Positions 25,891 to 34,420 of a DNA stretch of 64,000 bases are shown here, piece after piece. The stretch spans positions 9,362,001 to 9,426,000 of the forward strand of contig NZ_RJKE01000001.1 in assembly GCF_003751225.1 (NCBI RefSeq), read 5' to 3'. The position numbers were made by a program, and so were the translations under genes. The stretch is from Actinocorallia herbida (GTDB taxonomy: Bacteria; Actinomycetota; Actinomycetes; Streptosporangiales; Streptosporangiaceae). Below the pieces are notes generated by a model. That model searched no databases. It was given only the letters and a program-made list of their open reading frames with translations, and was not told the DNA's origin. Numbering within the stretch: the first letter of the stretch is position 1; every line of letters begins with the position of its first letter.

Positions 25891-25896
25891 TACGAT
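25891..25896 (+). promoter_or_regulatory. -10 box for a leaderless TSUP transcript
   Basis: TACGAT ends 8 bases before the ATG at 25905, with no SD sequence between. Confidence 0.5.
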
Positions 25897-25904
25897 TCAG
25901 GTCC

Positions 25905-26660
25905 ATGACACCGTGGGAAGCCGCCGCGATCCTCGTGGCCGGAACCGCCGCCGGCGGCATCAACGCCGTAGTGGGGTCGGGTTCACTGATCACTTTTCCG
26001 ACTCTTGTGGCGCTCGGCTACCCGCCGGTCGTGGCGAACGTCTCCAACAACATCGGCCTGGTGCCGGGTTCGATCACCGGGACCTGGGGCTACCGGCGCG
26101 AGCTGGCGGGCCGCTCAAAGCTGCTGCTGCGGCTCGGCAGCGCCTCGCTCATCGGCTCGGTCATCGGCGCGATCCTGCTGCTGAGGCTGCCGGACGAGGC
26201 GTTCAAGATGATCGTCCCGGTGCTGATCGTCATCGCGCTGGTGCTGGTGGTCGTGCAGCCGAAGCTGAACGGGTGGGTGGCCAAGCGGCGCAAGGAGCCG
26301 GTCTCGCACGGCGGCGCCCTGCTGTGGGGGCTGGTGTTCCTGGCCGGGGTCTACGGCGGCTACTTCGGCGCCGCGCAGGGCATCCTGCTGATCTCGCTGC
26401 TCGGGATCTTCCTCGTCGACGAGATGCAGACGGTCAACGGCATCAAGAACGGCCTGTCCGGGATCGTCAACGCCGCCGCGGCGATCATCTTCATCCTGAT
26501 CGCGGACGTGGACTGGTGGGCGGTCCTGCTCATCGGCGTCGGCGCGATGCTGGGCGGCTACCTGGGCGCCTCGGTGGGCCGGAAGCTGCCGCCGTGGGCC
26601 CTGCGAACTGTCATTGTTTGTGTGGGTTTGACGGCGATTGCGAATCTCGTCTTCGGGTAG
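25905..26660 (+). CDS. TauE/SafE (TSUP) family permease
   Basis: A 251-residue membrane protein with about eight helices. The first helix carries GGINAVVGSGSLITFPTLV and the second half repeats the pattern in GVYGGYFGAAQGILLISLLG, the two-fold repeat of TSUP sulfite/sulfonate or anion exporters. Substrate not deducible. The start is supported by the -10 box just upstream. Confidence 0.92.
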   Translation: MTPWEAAAILVAGTAAGGINAVVGSGSLITFPTLVALGYPPVVANVSNNIGLVPGSITGTWGYRRELAGRSKLLLRLGSASLIGSVIGAILLLRLPDEAFKMIVPVLIVIALVLVVVQPKLNGWVAKRRKEPVSHGGALLWGLVFLAGVYGGYFGAAQGILLISLLGIFLVDEMQTVNGIKNGLSGIVNAAAAIIFILIADVDWWAVLLIGVGAMLGGYLGASVGRKLPPWALRTVIVCVGLTAIANLVFG

Positions 26661-26698
26661 AACTCGAACAGGAGTTCCCCGCGGTGGAGGTGGCACCC

Positions 26699-26929
26699 GT
26701 GAAAGGCGACCGGGTAGAGATCGTCGTCGAGGCGGGCGATGGATCGCCCCGTACCTACGAGGTCGTCGCCACCAAGGCGGGACGGCGGGTGGAGATCGTC
26801 AACCGGCGCGGGCTCGTCGAGGTCGCCGAGGTGACCCGGACGGGCACGCCGGTGCGCACCGCCCGGTTCATGGCAGGGCGGGTGGTCGCCCTCGTGGAGT
26901 ACCCCGCCGCCGACCAGGGCGACGACTAG
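26699..26929 (+). CDS. small conserved beta-rich protein of unknown function
   Basis: About 76 residues, MKGDRVEIVVEAGDGSPRTY..., predicted all-beta, cytosolic, with paired segments GRRVEIVNRRGLVEVAEVTR and RFMAGRVVALVEYP. GTG 26699 follows GGAGG at 8 bases; GTG 26684 with its own SD-like GGAG is an alternative. It lies 38 bases after the TSUP gene in the same direction. No function known to me. Confidence 0.7.
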   Translation: MKGDRVEIVVEAGDGSPRTYEVVATKAGRRVEIVNRRGLVEVAEVTRTGTPVRTARFMAGRVVALVEYPAADQGDD

Positions 26930-26936
26930 GGAGCCC

Positions 26937-27866
26937 TCAGATCGGCCGTACCTGGACTCTGCCGTCCTCCTCGACCCTGGTGTCGAACGCGGTCTGCCGG
27001 GCGGTGGCGGGGCCGTCGACGACCGAGCCGTCGGTGACCCGGAAGACGCTGCCGTGCCAGGGGCACATCACGCACGTCTGCCCGTCGACCGCGGTGATGC
27101 GGCCCTGGTGCAGGGGGCCGGCCAGGTGGGCGCACGCGTCGGCGAGCACGTGCACGCGGTCGCCCTGGCGCAGCACGAACAGGTCGATGTAGCCGAGGGC
27201 GCGGTGCACGGGCCAGCCGTCGGGCAGCTCGTCCAGCGCGCACAGGTCGTGCCAGCCGAGCGGGACGAGATGGGCCGCCGACGGGGCGTGGTTGGCGCCC
27301 GCGGCCATCCGGAACGCCAGGTGGCCGCCCAGGTAGGCGCCCGCGGCGAGGGTGCCGAGCCCGGCGAGGGAGAGGATCTTGCCCGTGGCGGTCCTGCCGC
27401 GCACCCGGGCCAGCAGGGACGCGCCGAACAGGACGCTCGCCGCGCCCTGGGTCGCGGCGTGCGCGAGCCCGACGCGCTGCTGCTCGCGGTGCAGCGCCGA
27501 CCAGTCGGCCCAGCCGGTGACGGCGGTGGGCGCCGAGGCGGCGAGCCCGGCGAAGATGAGGGCCTTGCTGGCGCGCTGAGTGCCTGGCAGGAAGTCCAGG
27601 AGGACCGCCGAGCTGTACGCGCCGATAGGCAGGTCGGTGAGGGGCGCGTGCGCGGGGTGGCCCAAAGGCACGCCGTGCAGGGTGTTGCGGACGGCGCCGC
27701 GCGGCAGGACCCGCTTGACGACCGCGGTGATCTCCCGGATGCGGAGGTCCGCGCGGGAGTCGAGCTCCAGCCGCTCGGCGAGGACCACCGGATGGGCCCG
27801 TGAGGCGGCGCGGCGCATGGGCCGGGCCACCCTGTTGATCAGCCTGCCTGCTCTTCCCCGGTTCAC
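26937..27866 (-). CDS. DUF2231 membrane protein fused to a Rieske [2Fe-2S] domain
   Basis: A 309-residue protein. The N-terminal part has the DUF2231 segment HGVPLGHPAHAPLTDLPIGAY and four membrane helices (about residues 80-205). The C-terminal Rieske domain (about 215-305) shows CAHLAGPL and CPWHGS, the two Cys-x-His pairs that hold the cluster. This suggests a membrane-tethered electron carrier. GTG 27866 with AGGGGAT upstream is chosen; the longer open frame upstream has no family match. Confidence 0.85.
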   Translation of the reverse strand: MNRGRAGRLINRVARPMRRAASRAHPVVLAERLELDSRADLRIREITAVVKRVLPRGAVRNTLHGVPLGHPAHAPLTDLPIGAYSSAVLLDFLPGTQRASKALIFAGLAASAPTAVTGWADWSALHREQQRVGLAHAATQGAASVLFGASLLARVRGRTATGKILSLAGLGTLAAGAYLGGHLAFRMAAGANHAPSAAHLVPLGWHDLCALDELPDGWPVHRALGYIDLFVLRQGDRVHVLADACAHLAGPLHQGRITAVDGQTCVMCPWHGSVFRVTDGSVVDGPATARQTAFDTRVEEDGRVQVRPI

Positions 27867-28161
27867 CGACTGAGATCCCCTCTGCCGATACTTCCTCGGC
27901 CTGTCGGCCGGGCACTTTGAGAACCCGGCTTCGCCGGAGCGCCCGGCCGCCAGGCGAAGCCGACAGTTCCGACAGTAACCCACACGCTCGGTGACGGCGG
28001 ACGGCGCCACCCGGTCAGCGGGGTGTGGCGGGCGGGGGATACAGGTCGGACCCTCCTGGCCGAATCCTGACAAAGGGCGCTACTCCCCTGGAGTCGCCCC
28101 ATCGCTTACCGTGGTCGAGGTGGCCCTTCCGAGCCCCCGTCCCCCGACCCTGGTGCAGGCC

Positions 28162-28392
28162 ATGAGCACGCGACGGCCAGACGACGAGACCGAAGCCGCC
28201 CGGATCGAGACCGACTTCCCCGGCTGGCGCGCCTGGCGCAGCGGAACCGGCCGCTGGTGGGCCTTCCGCACCGCGAGCCGCCCCCTCAGCATCGACCAGC
28301 TCCGCGCGGGCTGCCGCCTGCTCGTGCACGCCGACACCCCCGCCGAGCTGCGGGTGCAGATCCGGGTGGAGATCGTCCGCGCGACGGTCTGA
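28162..28392 (+). CDS. small conserved protein of unknown function
   Basis: A 76-residue soluble protein, MSTRRPDDETEAARIETDFP... with WRAWRSGTGRWWAFRT and IDQLRAGCRLLVHADTP. It resembles short actinobacterial proteins found in many genomes, all uncharacterised. ATG 28162 is the last start before the conserved part; longer in-frame versions start at 27991. A strong terminator follows. Confidence 0.65.
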   Translation: MSTRRPDDETEAARIETDFPGWRAWRSGTGRWWAFRTASRPLSIDQLRAGCRLLVHADTPAELRVQIRVEIVRATV

Positions 28393-28438
28393 TCCGGCGC
28401 CGTCCCGTCCCCTCCCAGCGGACGGGACGGGCGCCGGA
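28393..28438. terminator. bidirectional terminator hairpin
   Basis: TCCGGCGCCGTCCCGTCC (28393-28410) pairs with GGACGGGACGGGCGCCGGA (28420-28438) with one bulged G and a 9-base loop, between two convergent genes. Confidence 0.75.
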
Positions 28439-28442
28439 CGCG

Positions 28443-30539
28443 TCAGCCGACCGGGGTGACGGTGACGGGCACGCCGTTGAAGACCGCGTTGCCCGACAGC
28501 ACGTCGATGGTCGACTCGTCGGTGAGGGTGTTGGCGCTGACGCCCGCCCGCCCGGCCGGGATGCCGAGCCGGGTCCCCGGCCTGGCGTGGCCCCACCCGT
28601 GCGGGAGGCTGACGACCCCGCGCATGATCTCGTCGTTCGGCTCGGCCTCGACCTCCAGCGAGCCCGTCCGGGAGGCGACCGTGACCAGGGATCCCGCGGC
28701 GATGCCGAGGTCGGCGGCGTCGTCTGGGTGCAGCCGCAGCGTGCAGGTGTTGGTGCCGCCGGTCAGCCCGTCGATCTGGTGCATCCAGCTGTTGTTGGAG
28801 CGCAGGTGGCGGCGGCCGATGAGGACGAAGCCGTCGGACGTCCGGGAGGCGCGCATCCGGTCGACGTCGGCGGCGAACAGGTCGGGGCAGATGTCGATGC
28901 GGTCCAGCACGAGGACTTCGGCGAGACGCGGTTCCAGGGGGCCGATGAGCCTGCCGCCGACCAGGTCGTCGAGGGTGACGCCGTAGGGGCCGAGCCGGAC
29001 CATCATGTCCAGCCGGGTCTCGGCGTTCGGCGGCCCGAGTTCGGCCCGCAGGTCCTCGCGGCCCGCCTTCTTCAAGGTGGACTGGATCACCGTCTCGTCG
29101 AGCTGCTCGGGGGTGACGCCGAGGATCTCCCCGGCGATCCGCGCGATGATCTCCGACTCGGCGGGCCGGTCGCCCCGGTCGACGACGGGCGGGGAGTAGC
29201 GCGCGTAGTTCTGCACGGCGAACGAGAGCAGCGCGACGTCGTAGTGCGGGGACCGCGTGTGCGGGGGAGGGGGCAGGACGACGTTCGCGTGCGCGGTGGT
29301 CTCGTTGAGGTACGGGTCGACGCTGACCATGAACTCGAGGTTCTCCAGCGCGCGGCCGATCCGGTCGCCTCCGGGGGCGGAGAGCACGGGGTTGCCGCCG
29401 ATGGTGATGAGCGCCTTGATCTGGCCTTCGCCCTCGGTCTCGATCTCCTCGGCGAGCGCGGCGACGGGCAGTTCGCCGTTGGCCTCGGGCAGGCCGCGCA
29501 CCCGGCTGTGCCAGCGCCCGGTCCGGTAGGGCCGCGAGCGCCTGCCGAAGGAGTGGGCGGCCTTGGGGAACATGACGCCGCCCGGCCGGTCGAGGTTGCC
29601 GGTGAGGATGTTCAGCACGTCGATGAGCCAGCTCGCGAGGGTGCCGAACTCCTGGGTGCAGGTGCCGATCCTGCCGTAGACGGCGGCGGTCTCGGCGGCG
29701 GCGAGCTCCCGGGCGATCCGCCGGGTGGTCGCGGCGGGGATGCCGGTGAGCGGTTCGGTGGCCTCGGCGGTGAACTCGGCGGCGAGGTGGCGCAGCCGGT
29801 CCAGGTTGGCGACCTCGTGCCGCGGCTCGGCCAGGCCGTCGCCGAGCAGGGTGTCGACCAGGGAGAACAGGAACCAGGCGTCGCCGCCCGGCCGGATCGG
29901 CACGTGCTCGTCGGCGAGTTCGGCGGTGCGGGTGCGCCGCGGGTCGATGACGGTGATGCGGCCGCCGCGCGCGCGGATCGCCTTGAGCCTGCCGGGGAAG
30001 TTCGGCGCCGAGCAGAGGCTGCCGTTGGACTCCAGCGGGTTGGCGCCCAGCATGAGCAGGTACCCGGTCCGGTCGAGGTCGGGGACCGGGATGGCCAGCG
30101 GGTCGCCGAAGACGTATCCGGCGGCGACGTGTTTGGGCATCTGGTCGGAGGTGCTGGCGCTGAAGACGTTGCGGGTGCCGATGCCCTTGATGACGGCGGT
30201 GCCGTACAGGGATCCGGCGACGCTGTGCGCGCTGGGGTTGCCGTAGTAGACGCCGACGGCGTCCTTGCCATAGGTGTCGATGACCCGGCGGAGGGACCGG
30301 CCGACCTCCTGGAAGGCCTCCTCCCAGGTGGCCTCGGCCCCGTCGACGAGGGGGGCGGCGAGCCGGTGCGGATCGTTGTCGAGTTTGCCGAAGCTGGCGC
30401 CCTTGGGGCAGATGAAGCCCTTGCTGAACGGGTCGTTCCGGTCGCCTCTGACCTTGGTCACCTTGTCGCCCTCGAGCGTGAGTTCCAGCCCGCACAGGGC
30501 CTCGCACAGGGGGCATGTCCTCGTCGCGATGCGGCTCAT
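28443..30539 (-). CDS. molybdopterin-dependent oxidoreductase with N-terminal [4Fe-4S] site
   Basis: A 698-residue enzyme of the DMSO reductase superfamily. The start MSRIATRTCPLCEALCGLEL and GFICPKG supply the four Cys of a [4Fe-4S] cluster. Segments such as GVYYGNPSAHS, LMLGANPLESN, ITVIDPRRTRTA and the C-terminal NNSWMHQIDGLTGGTNTC are molybdopterin-binding parts. The substrate cannot be read from sequence; no partner subunits are adjacent, so it may act alone in the cytosol (no Tat signal). ATG 30539 has a -10 box 6 bases upstream and no SD. Confidence 0.9.
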   Translation of the reverse strand: MSRIATRTCPLCEALCGLELTLEGDKVTKVRGDRNDPFSKGFICPKGASFGKLDNDPHRLAAPLVDGAEATWEEAFQEVGRSLRRVIDTYGKDAVGVYYGNPSAHSVAGSLYGTAVIKGIGTRNVFSASTSDQMPKHVAAGYVFGDPLAIPVPDLDRTGYLLMLGANPLESNGSLCSAPNFPGRLKAIRARGGRITVIDPRRTRTAELADEHVPIRPGGDAWFLFSLVDTLLGDGLAEPRHEVANLDRLRHLAAEFTAEATEPLTGIPAATTRRIARELAAAETAAVYGRIGTCTQEFGTLASWLIDVLNILTGNLDRPGGVMFPKAAHSFGRRSRPYRTGRWHSRVRGLPEANGELPVAALAEEIETEGEGQIKALITIGGNPVLSAPGGDRIGRALENLEFMVSVDPYLNETTAHANVVLPPPPHTRSPHYDVALLSFAVQNYARYSPPVVDRGDRPAESEIIARIAGEILGVTPEQLDETVIQSTLKKAGREDLRAELGPPNAETRLDMMVRLGPYGVTLDDLVGGRLIGPLEPRLAEVLVLDRIDICPDLFAADVDRMRASRTSDGFVLIGRRHLRSNNSWMHQIDGLTGGTNTCTLRLHPDDAADLGIAAGSLVTVASRTGSLEVEAEPNDEIMRGVVSLPHGWGHARPGTRLGIPAGRAGVSANTLTDESTIDVLSGNAVFNGVPVTVTPVG

Positions 30540-30545
30540 GCTCGG

Positions 30546-30551
30546 TATGTA
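30546..30551 (-). promoter_or_regulatory. -10 box for a leaderless oxidoreductase transcript
   Basis: TACATA on the minus strand, 6 bases before the ATG at 30539. A TGTCAG at 30571-30576 could serve as -35 (spacer 19). Confidence 0.45.
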
Positions 30552-30691
30552 ACCACTTACCACGGGGTGTCTGACAGGGTCCGGCACCTGATCCTGGGCC
30601 GGCGCACAGTGCCGGGGGCCGCGATTCCGCACCGAGCCAAGGGCGGGTCAAGGGTGGACAGGGACCCCGTGTCGCCCACGGGGCGGGAGGG

Positions 30692-31909
30692 ATGATCTTG
30701 CGCGTGCCGCTCCTGAGATCCCTCGCGTTCCCGCTGGCCGCCGCGGCGGCCGGCGCGATCCCCCTCTGCGCGTCTCCCGCGCACGCGTCGCGCACCGGCT
30801 ACCGCCCGCCCGAGGGCGCGGTCTTCAGCCATCCGACGGCCGCGGGCCCCGGCCGGGAGAACGCGATCCGCGACCGCCTCCTCGACCTGATCGACCACGC
30901 CGCGCCGGGCTCGACGATCCGCGCCGCGATGTACCTGTGGCGCGACGACGCGATCACCGATGCCCTGGTCCGGGCGAAGGACAAGCGCAGGGTGACGGTC
31001 CAGATCGTCACCAACAACTCCTCGGACAGCCAGGCGCGCGGGTACTTCAAGTTGCTGCGCAAGAAGATCGGCGGCCACCGGCCGGGGTTCACCGACGGCT
31101 CGTGGGCCGCGGAGTGCCGGAAGAGCTGGGGCTGCCTCGGGACGGGCATCCACCACAACAAGTTCTTCCTGTTCTCCAAGGTCGGCGCCACCCCCGACGT
31201 CGTCGTGCAGAGCTCGGCGAACCTCACGCTGGAGGAGCGCACGGAGTTCTGGAACAACGCCTACTCCGTCGCCGACCCGGGGCTCTACGCCGTCTACGGG
31301 GACTACTTCGAGCGGCTGCGAGGGGGCGTCGACCGGGTGCTCCCGCCGCCCGACGACGCCTTCACCCATGTCGTCAGCGGTAAGCACGCGCTCTACACGA
31401 CCCCCAGCGCCGGATACGGCGACCCGATCTCCGAGGCGCTCGGCCAGGTGCGGTGCAGCGCGGATCCGAAGCGGCCGACCCGGATCCGGATCGCGATGTT
31501 CAAGTTCGGGCTGCGCCCGGTCGCCGAGCGGCTCGCCCTGCTGCGCGCGGAACCGGGCGGGCACTGCCGGGTCGACCTCGTCTACGGGATGCTCGGGACG
31601 AACCCGGAGGCCGCGATCCGGATGGAGGAGTACGTGCGGGAGGGCGTCGACGCGGCGCGGGAGTGCACCGAGCCGATGACCGTCCACTCCAAGTACCTGG
31701 CGATCGACGCGGGCGCGGGGAGCTTCGAGGGCGTGACGGGCCGGAAGGCCGTCTTCACGGGCAGCCTCAACTACATGCCTTACGACCTGCGCCGCAACGA
31801 CGAGACGGTGCTGCGGATCACCGACGCCCGGGTGCACGACCAGTACCGGACGGACTTCGACCGCCATCTCTTCCCGACCTGTGCGAAACCGTGGTGGGAA
31901 GGCGACTGA
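30692..31909 (+). CDS. secreted phospholipase D-like protein
   Basis: A 405-residue exported protein. A signal peptide (to about 33, ends SPAHA) is followed by two PLD-type halves. Motif 1 is HHNKFFLFS (154-162), where the usual Asp of HxKx4D is Ser; motif 2 is HSKYLAID with Asp present, followed by FTGSLNY. PLD enzymes cleave or transfer phosphodiester headgroups; here one half-site is imperfect, as in some actinobacterial homologues. It stands upstream of an Ag85-like esterase gene, so it may act on envelope lipids. Confidence 0.85.
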   Translation: MILRVPLLRSLAFPLAAAAAGAIPLCASPAHASRTGYRPPEGAVFSHPTAAGPGRENAIRDRLLDLIDHAAPGSTIRAAMYLWRDDAITDALVRAKDKRRVTVQIVTNNSSDSQARGYFKLLRKKIGGHRPGFTDGSWAAECRKSWGCLGTGIHHNKFFLFSKVGATPDVVVQSSANLTLEERTEFWNNAYSVADPGLYAVYGDYFERLRGGVDRVLPPPDDAFTHVVSGKHALYTTPSAGYGDPISEALGQVRCSADPKRPTRIRIAMFKFGLRPVAERLALLRAEPGGHCRVDLVYGMLGTNPEAAIRMEEYVREGVDAARECTEPMTVHSKYLAIDAGAGSFEGVTGRKAVFTGSLNYMPYDLRRNDETVLRITDARVHDQYRTDFDRHLFPTCAKPWWEGD

Positions 31910-31967
31910 ACCGCAACGCACTGATCTGTCCCGCCCGGGCCTATGTCCGATATGTTGCGCTCTACTT

Positions 31968-31980
31968 CACGGTAACCGTG
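31968..31980. promoter_or_regulatory. palindrome upstream of the Ag85-like esterase gene
   Basis: CACGGT-A-ACCGTG is a perfect 6-1-6 inverted repeat 42 bases before the start codon, with a TATGTT (31951-31956) just upstream as possible -10. A regulator site is plausible. Confidence 0.4.
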
Positions 31981-32022
31981 AGGGAACCCTGGCAGGGGTG
32001 GGTGAACGGTGAGTGCCGCACG

Positions 32023-33069
32023 GTGAAGCTTGAGAATTTCGGTCGGGTTCTGATCTGCGCCCTGACCTCCCTTTCGGTGGCTGCGACAGGGCTGCTCGCC
32101 GTTCCCGCGGCGGCCGCCGCCCCCGTCCCCGCCGACGGCGGCGCGAAGATCGTCGCGACCGAGCGGATCGGCCCGCGCACCGTGGACATCACCGTCGACA
32201 CGCCGTCGGTCACCGCCATGGACCCCAAGGTCCGGATCCTCCTCCCCGAGGGCTGGACCGAGAACGCCGACCGGACCTGGCCCGTGCTCTACGTCCTCGG
32301 CGGCGGACCCGACACGTACACGATCTGGACCGAGAAGACCGACATCGAGAAGACGTCGGCGGGCGCCGACGTCATCGTCGTCATGCCGGAGTCGGGGCAC
32401 AGCCAGGGATTCGTCGACTGGTACAACGGCGGCAAGGGCGGCTCGCCCAAGTGGGAGACCTTCCACACCCAGGAGGTCCGCCAGCTCGTCGAGCGGAACT
32501 TCCACGGCGGCGCCAAGCGCGCCGTGATGGGGATCTCCTCCGGCGGGTCGGGCGCGATGATGTACGCGACCCGCAACCCCGGCCTCTACGACTACGTCGC
32601 GGCGTTCAGCAGCATGCTCCACCCCACGAAGCCGGGCGTCCCGGCGATCATGCTGCTGTCGGACATGGTCGTCGGCGAGGTCGCCGACCCGTTCGACAAG
32701 CTCGGCGACCCGCTGTTCGACCGCTGGAACTGGCTGGAGCACGACCCGTACGTCAACGCGGCGGCGCTGCGCGGGACCGGGATCTACATCTCCTCGGGCA
32801 CCACGGGCCTGCCGGGGCCGCTCGACCCCGGCCCCGACGTCATCTATGACGAGAAGGGCGACGTCATCGAGGTCGTCAAGCACTACGCGGCGGGGACGAC
32901 GGGGGAGAAGCTCGTCGGTCTGACCGCCAAGGACATGGCGGCCCGCCTGGAGGCCATGGACATCCCCGCGACCGTCAACCTCTACGGCGACGGCATGCAC
33001 GCCTGGCCCTACTGGGATCGCGAGTACAAGGCGGCCTGGCCGCTGATCATGCGGGCCCTGGGCGCCTGA
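32023..33069 (+). CDS. secreted esterase of the Ag85-like (PF00756) family
   Basis: A 348-residue exported alpha/beta hydrolase. A signal peptide ends near residue 33 (AVPAAAAA). WYNGGKGGSPKWETFHTQEV, the nucleophile MGISSGGSGAM and the catalytic His region GDGMHAWPYWDREY match Ag85 mycolyltransferases and S-formylglutathione hydrolase-like esterases. Acyl transfer or ester cleavage at the cell surface is expected. Paralogues lie at 47998 and 49031. GTG 32023 gives a normal signal peptide; GTG 32002 would add seven residues. Confidence 0.85.
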   Translation: MKLENFGRVLICALTSLSVAATGLLAVPAAAAAPVPADGGAKIVATERIGPRTVDITVDTPSVTAMDPKVRILLPEGWTENADRTWPVLYVLGGGPDTYTIWTEKTDIEKTSAGADVIVVMPESGHSQGFVDWYNGGKGGSPKWETFHTQEVRQLVERNFHGGAKRAVMGISSGGSGAMMYATRNPGLYDYVAAFSSMLHPTKPGVPAIMLLSDMVVGEVADPFDKLGDPLFDRWNWLEHDPYVNAAALRGTGIYISSGTTGLPGPLDPGPDVIYDEKGDVIEVVKHYAAGTTGEKLVGLTAKDMAARLEAMDIPATVNLYGDGMHAWPYWDREYKAAWPLIMRALGA

Positions 33070-33085
33070 GCCCGCGGGGCGGCGC

Positions 33086-33514
33086 CTACGCCGCCTGGCA
33101 GGCCGGGCAGAGCCCCCAGTAGATGACGTCGGCCTCGTCGACGGCGAAGCCCGCCGCGTTCGCGGGCTCCAGGCAGGGCGCGTGCCCCACCGCGCAGTCG
33201 ACGTCGGCGACCGCCCCGCAGCTGCGGCAGACGAGGTGGTGGTGGTTGTCGCCGACCCGGGACTCGTACCGGGCGGGCGAGCCCGCGGGCTCGATCCGGC
33301 GCAGCAGCCCGGTGTCGGTCAGCGCGTTGAGCGCCTCGTAGACGGCCTGACTCGACACATGGCCGACCCGTTCGCGTACCTTCCCCGCGACCTCTTCGGC
33401 CGTCAGATGCCGGGCGAACCGGAGCGTCTCCAGGATCGCCACCCGCGCGGACGTCACTCTCAGTCCGGCGCCGCGCAGCTGCGCCGCGGAGTCCGCCTTG
33501 GCGGTCACGTCCAT
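33086..33514 (-). CDS. Fur-family metal/peroxide regulator (FurA/CatR-like)
   Basis: A 142-residue DNA-binding repressor. The winged helix covers LRVTSARVAILETLRFARHLTAEEV and VSSQAVYEALNALTDTGLLRR. Metal sites are HHHLVCRSCG and the C-terminal CPACQ, giving the two CxxC pairs of the structural zinc. FurA/CatR proteins usually sit beside katG or catalase; none is in the window, so the target is unknown. ATG 33514 follows GGAGAG. Confidence 0.88.
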   Translation of the reverse strand: MDVTAKADSAAQLRGAGLRVTSARVAILETLRFARHLTAEEVAGKVRERVGHVSSQAVYEALNALTDTGLLRRIEPAGSPARYESRVGDNHHHLVCRSCGAVADVDCAVGHAPCLEPANAAGFAVDEADVIYWGLCPACQAA

Positions 33515-33688
33515 CTCTCCACCACACGATCAAGTCAAGGAAACGGGCAGGCTTCACCGGTCGCCGGCGCCTCGGTGAGCCGGTGGCGGAGTCCGCTTTA
33601 CCCTCCAAGGTACAAACCCCAGGACGAAGCCATGCCAACCGGACAGGCTGGTGATGCGGCGCATACCCCTCCGGGGGATGATGGAGCG

Positions 33689-34309
33689 GTGACGGAGACG
33701 GGGACCCCACTGCGGCGTAAGCCCGCTCAGCGCCGTTCGGCCGAGCGGGTCCAGCGGATGCTCGACGCCTGCGCCGAGATTCTTGACGAGGCAGGGTACG
33801 ACGGTCTGTCGACCACCAGGATCGCCCAACGGGCGGGGGTGGCGATCGGATCGGTCTACCAGTTCTTTCCCGACAAGCGCGCGGTGGCCCAGGCGCTCGC
33901 CTTGCGCAACCTCGAGGAGTTCGGCGACCGGATCGGGGTGCTGCTGGACGAACTGCCCGCCCGGAGCTGGTCCCAGCTGGTCGGCCGCGCGATCGACATC
34001 TTCGTGGAGATGCACCGGACGGTGCCGGGCTTCCGGGTGCTGCGCTTCGGCGACGTCGCCGACCTGCACCTGCTCGACGAGTCCGAGGACAACAACGCGG
34101 TGGTGGCCGACCGGCTGCGCGAGCTGATCGTCCAGACGACGGGGGTCGCCGACAGCCCGGAGCTGGAGCGGGCGTTCGCGATCACCGTCGAGTCGGCGGA
34201 CGCGCTGATCAAGATGGCCTTCCGCCGCGCGGCCGACGGCGACGACGCGGTGATCGGCGAGGCCAAGGGGCTTATCCAGACGTACCTGTCCGGCTACCTC
34301 GAACAGTGA
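33689..34309 (+). CDS. TetR-family transcription regulator
   Basis: A 206-residue regulator. The N-terminal HTH reads RMLDACAEILDEAGYDGLSTTRIAQRAGVAIGSVYQFFPDK-like (recognition helix IGSVYQFF near residue 50); the rest is a helical ligand domain. GTG 33689 gives the short basic N-terminus usual for this subfamily; ATG 33632 has an AGGA ribosome site and a TACAAA -10 box (33611) and is a real alternative. Target unknown; neighbours are fur and the alpha/beta hydrolase gene. Confidence 0.85.
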   Translation: MTETGTPLRRKPAQRRSAERVQRMLDACAEILDEAGYDGLSTTRIAQRAGVAIGSVYQFFPDKRAVAQALALRNLEEFGDRIGVLLDELPARSWSQLVGRAIDIFVEMHRTVPGFRVLRFGDVADLHLLDESEDNNAVVADRLRELIVQTTGVADSPELERAFAITVESADALIKMAFRRAADGDDAVIGEAKGLIQTYLSGYLEQ

Positions 34310-34350
34310 TCTATCTACTGTTCACCCAGCAGAAGACCGCTATGGCGGTC
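34301..34350 (+). terminator. two stem-loops after tetR
   Basis: GAACAGT/ACTGTTC (34301-34307 and 34317-34323) overlaps the tetR stop codon, and GACCGC-TATG-GCGGTC (34335-34350) follows. Both stems are perfect. They may end tetR transcription or bind a regulator of the next gene. Confidence 0.45.
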
Positions 34351-34420
34351 GAAACCCATGATTCCCGGACATTACTTCTTTGGCGTGTCCCATGGCCGTC
34401 CATCCTGTCACCATGGGTTC

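Noticed and set aside
28015-30795. 926-codon minus-strand frame overlapping the molybdopterin oxidoreductase
   Set aside because: Out-of-frame shadow rich in Arg and Pro; the oxidoreductase frame at 28443-30539 has the cofactor motifs.
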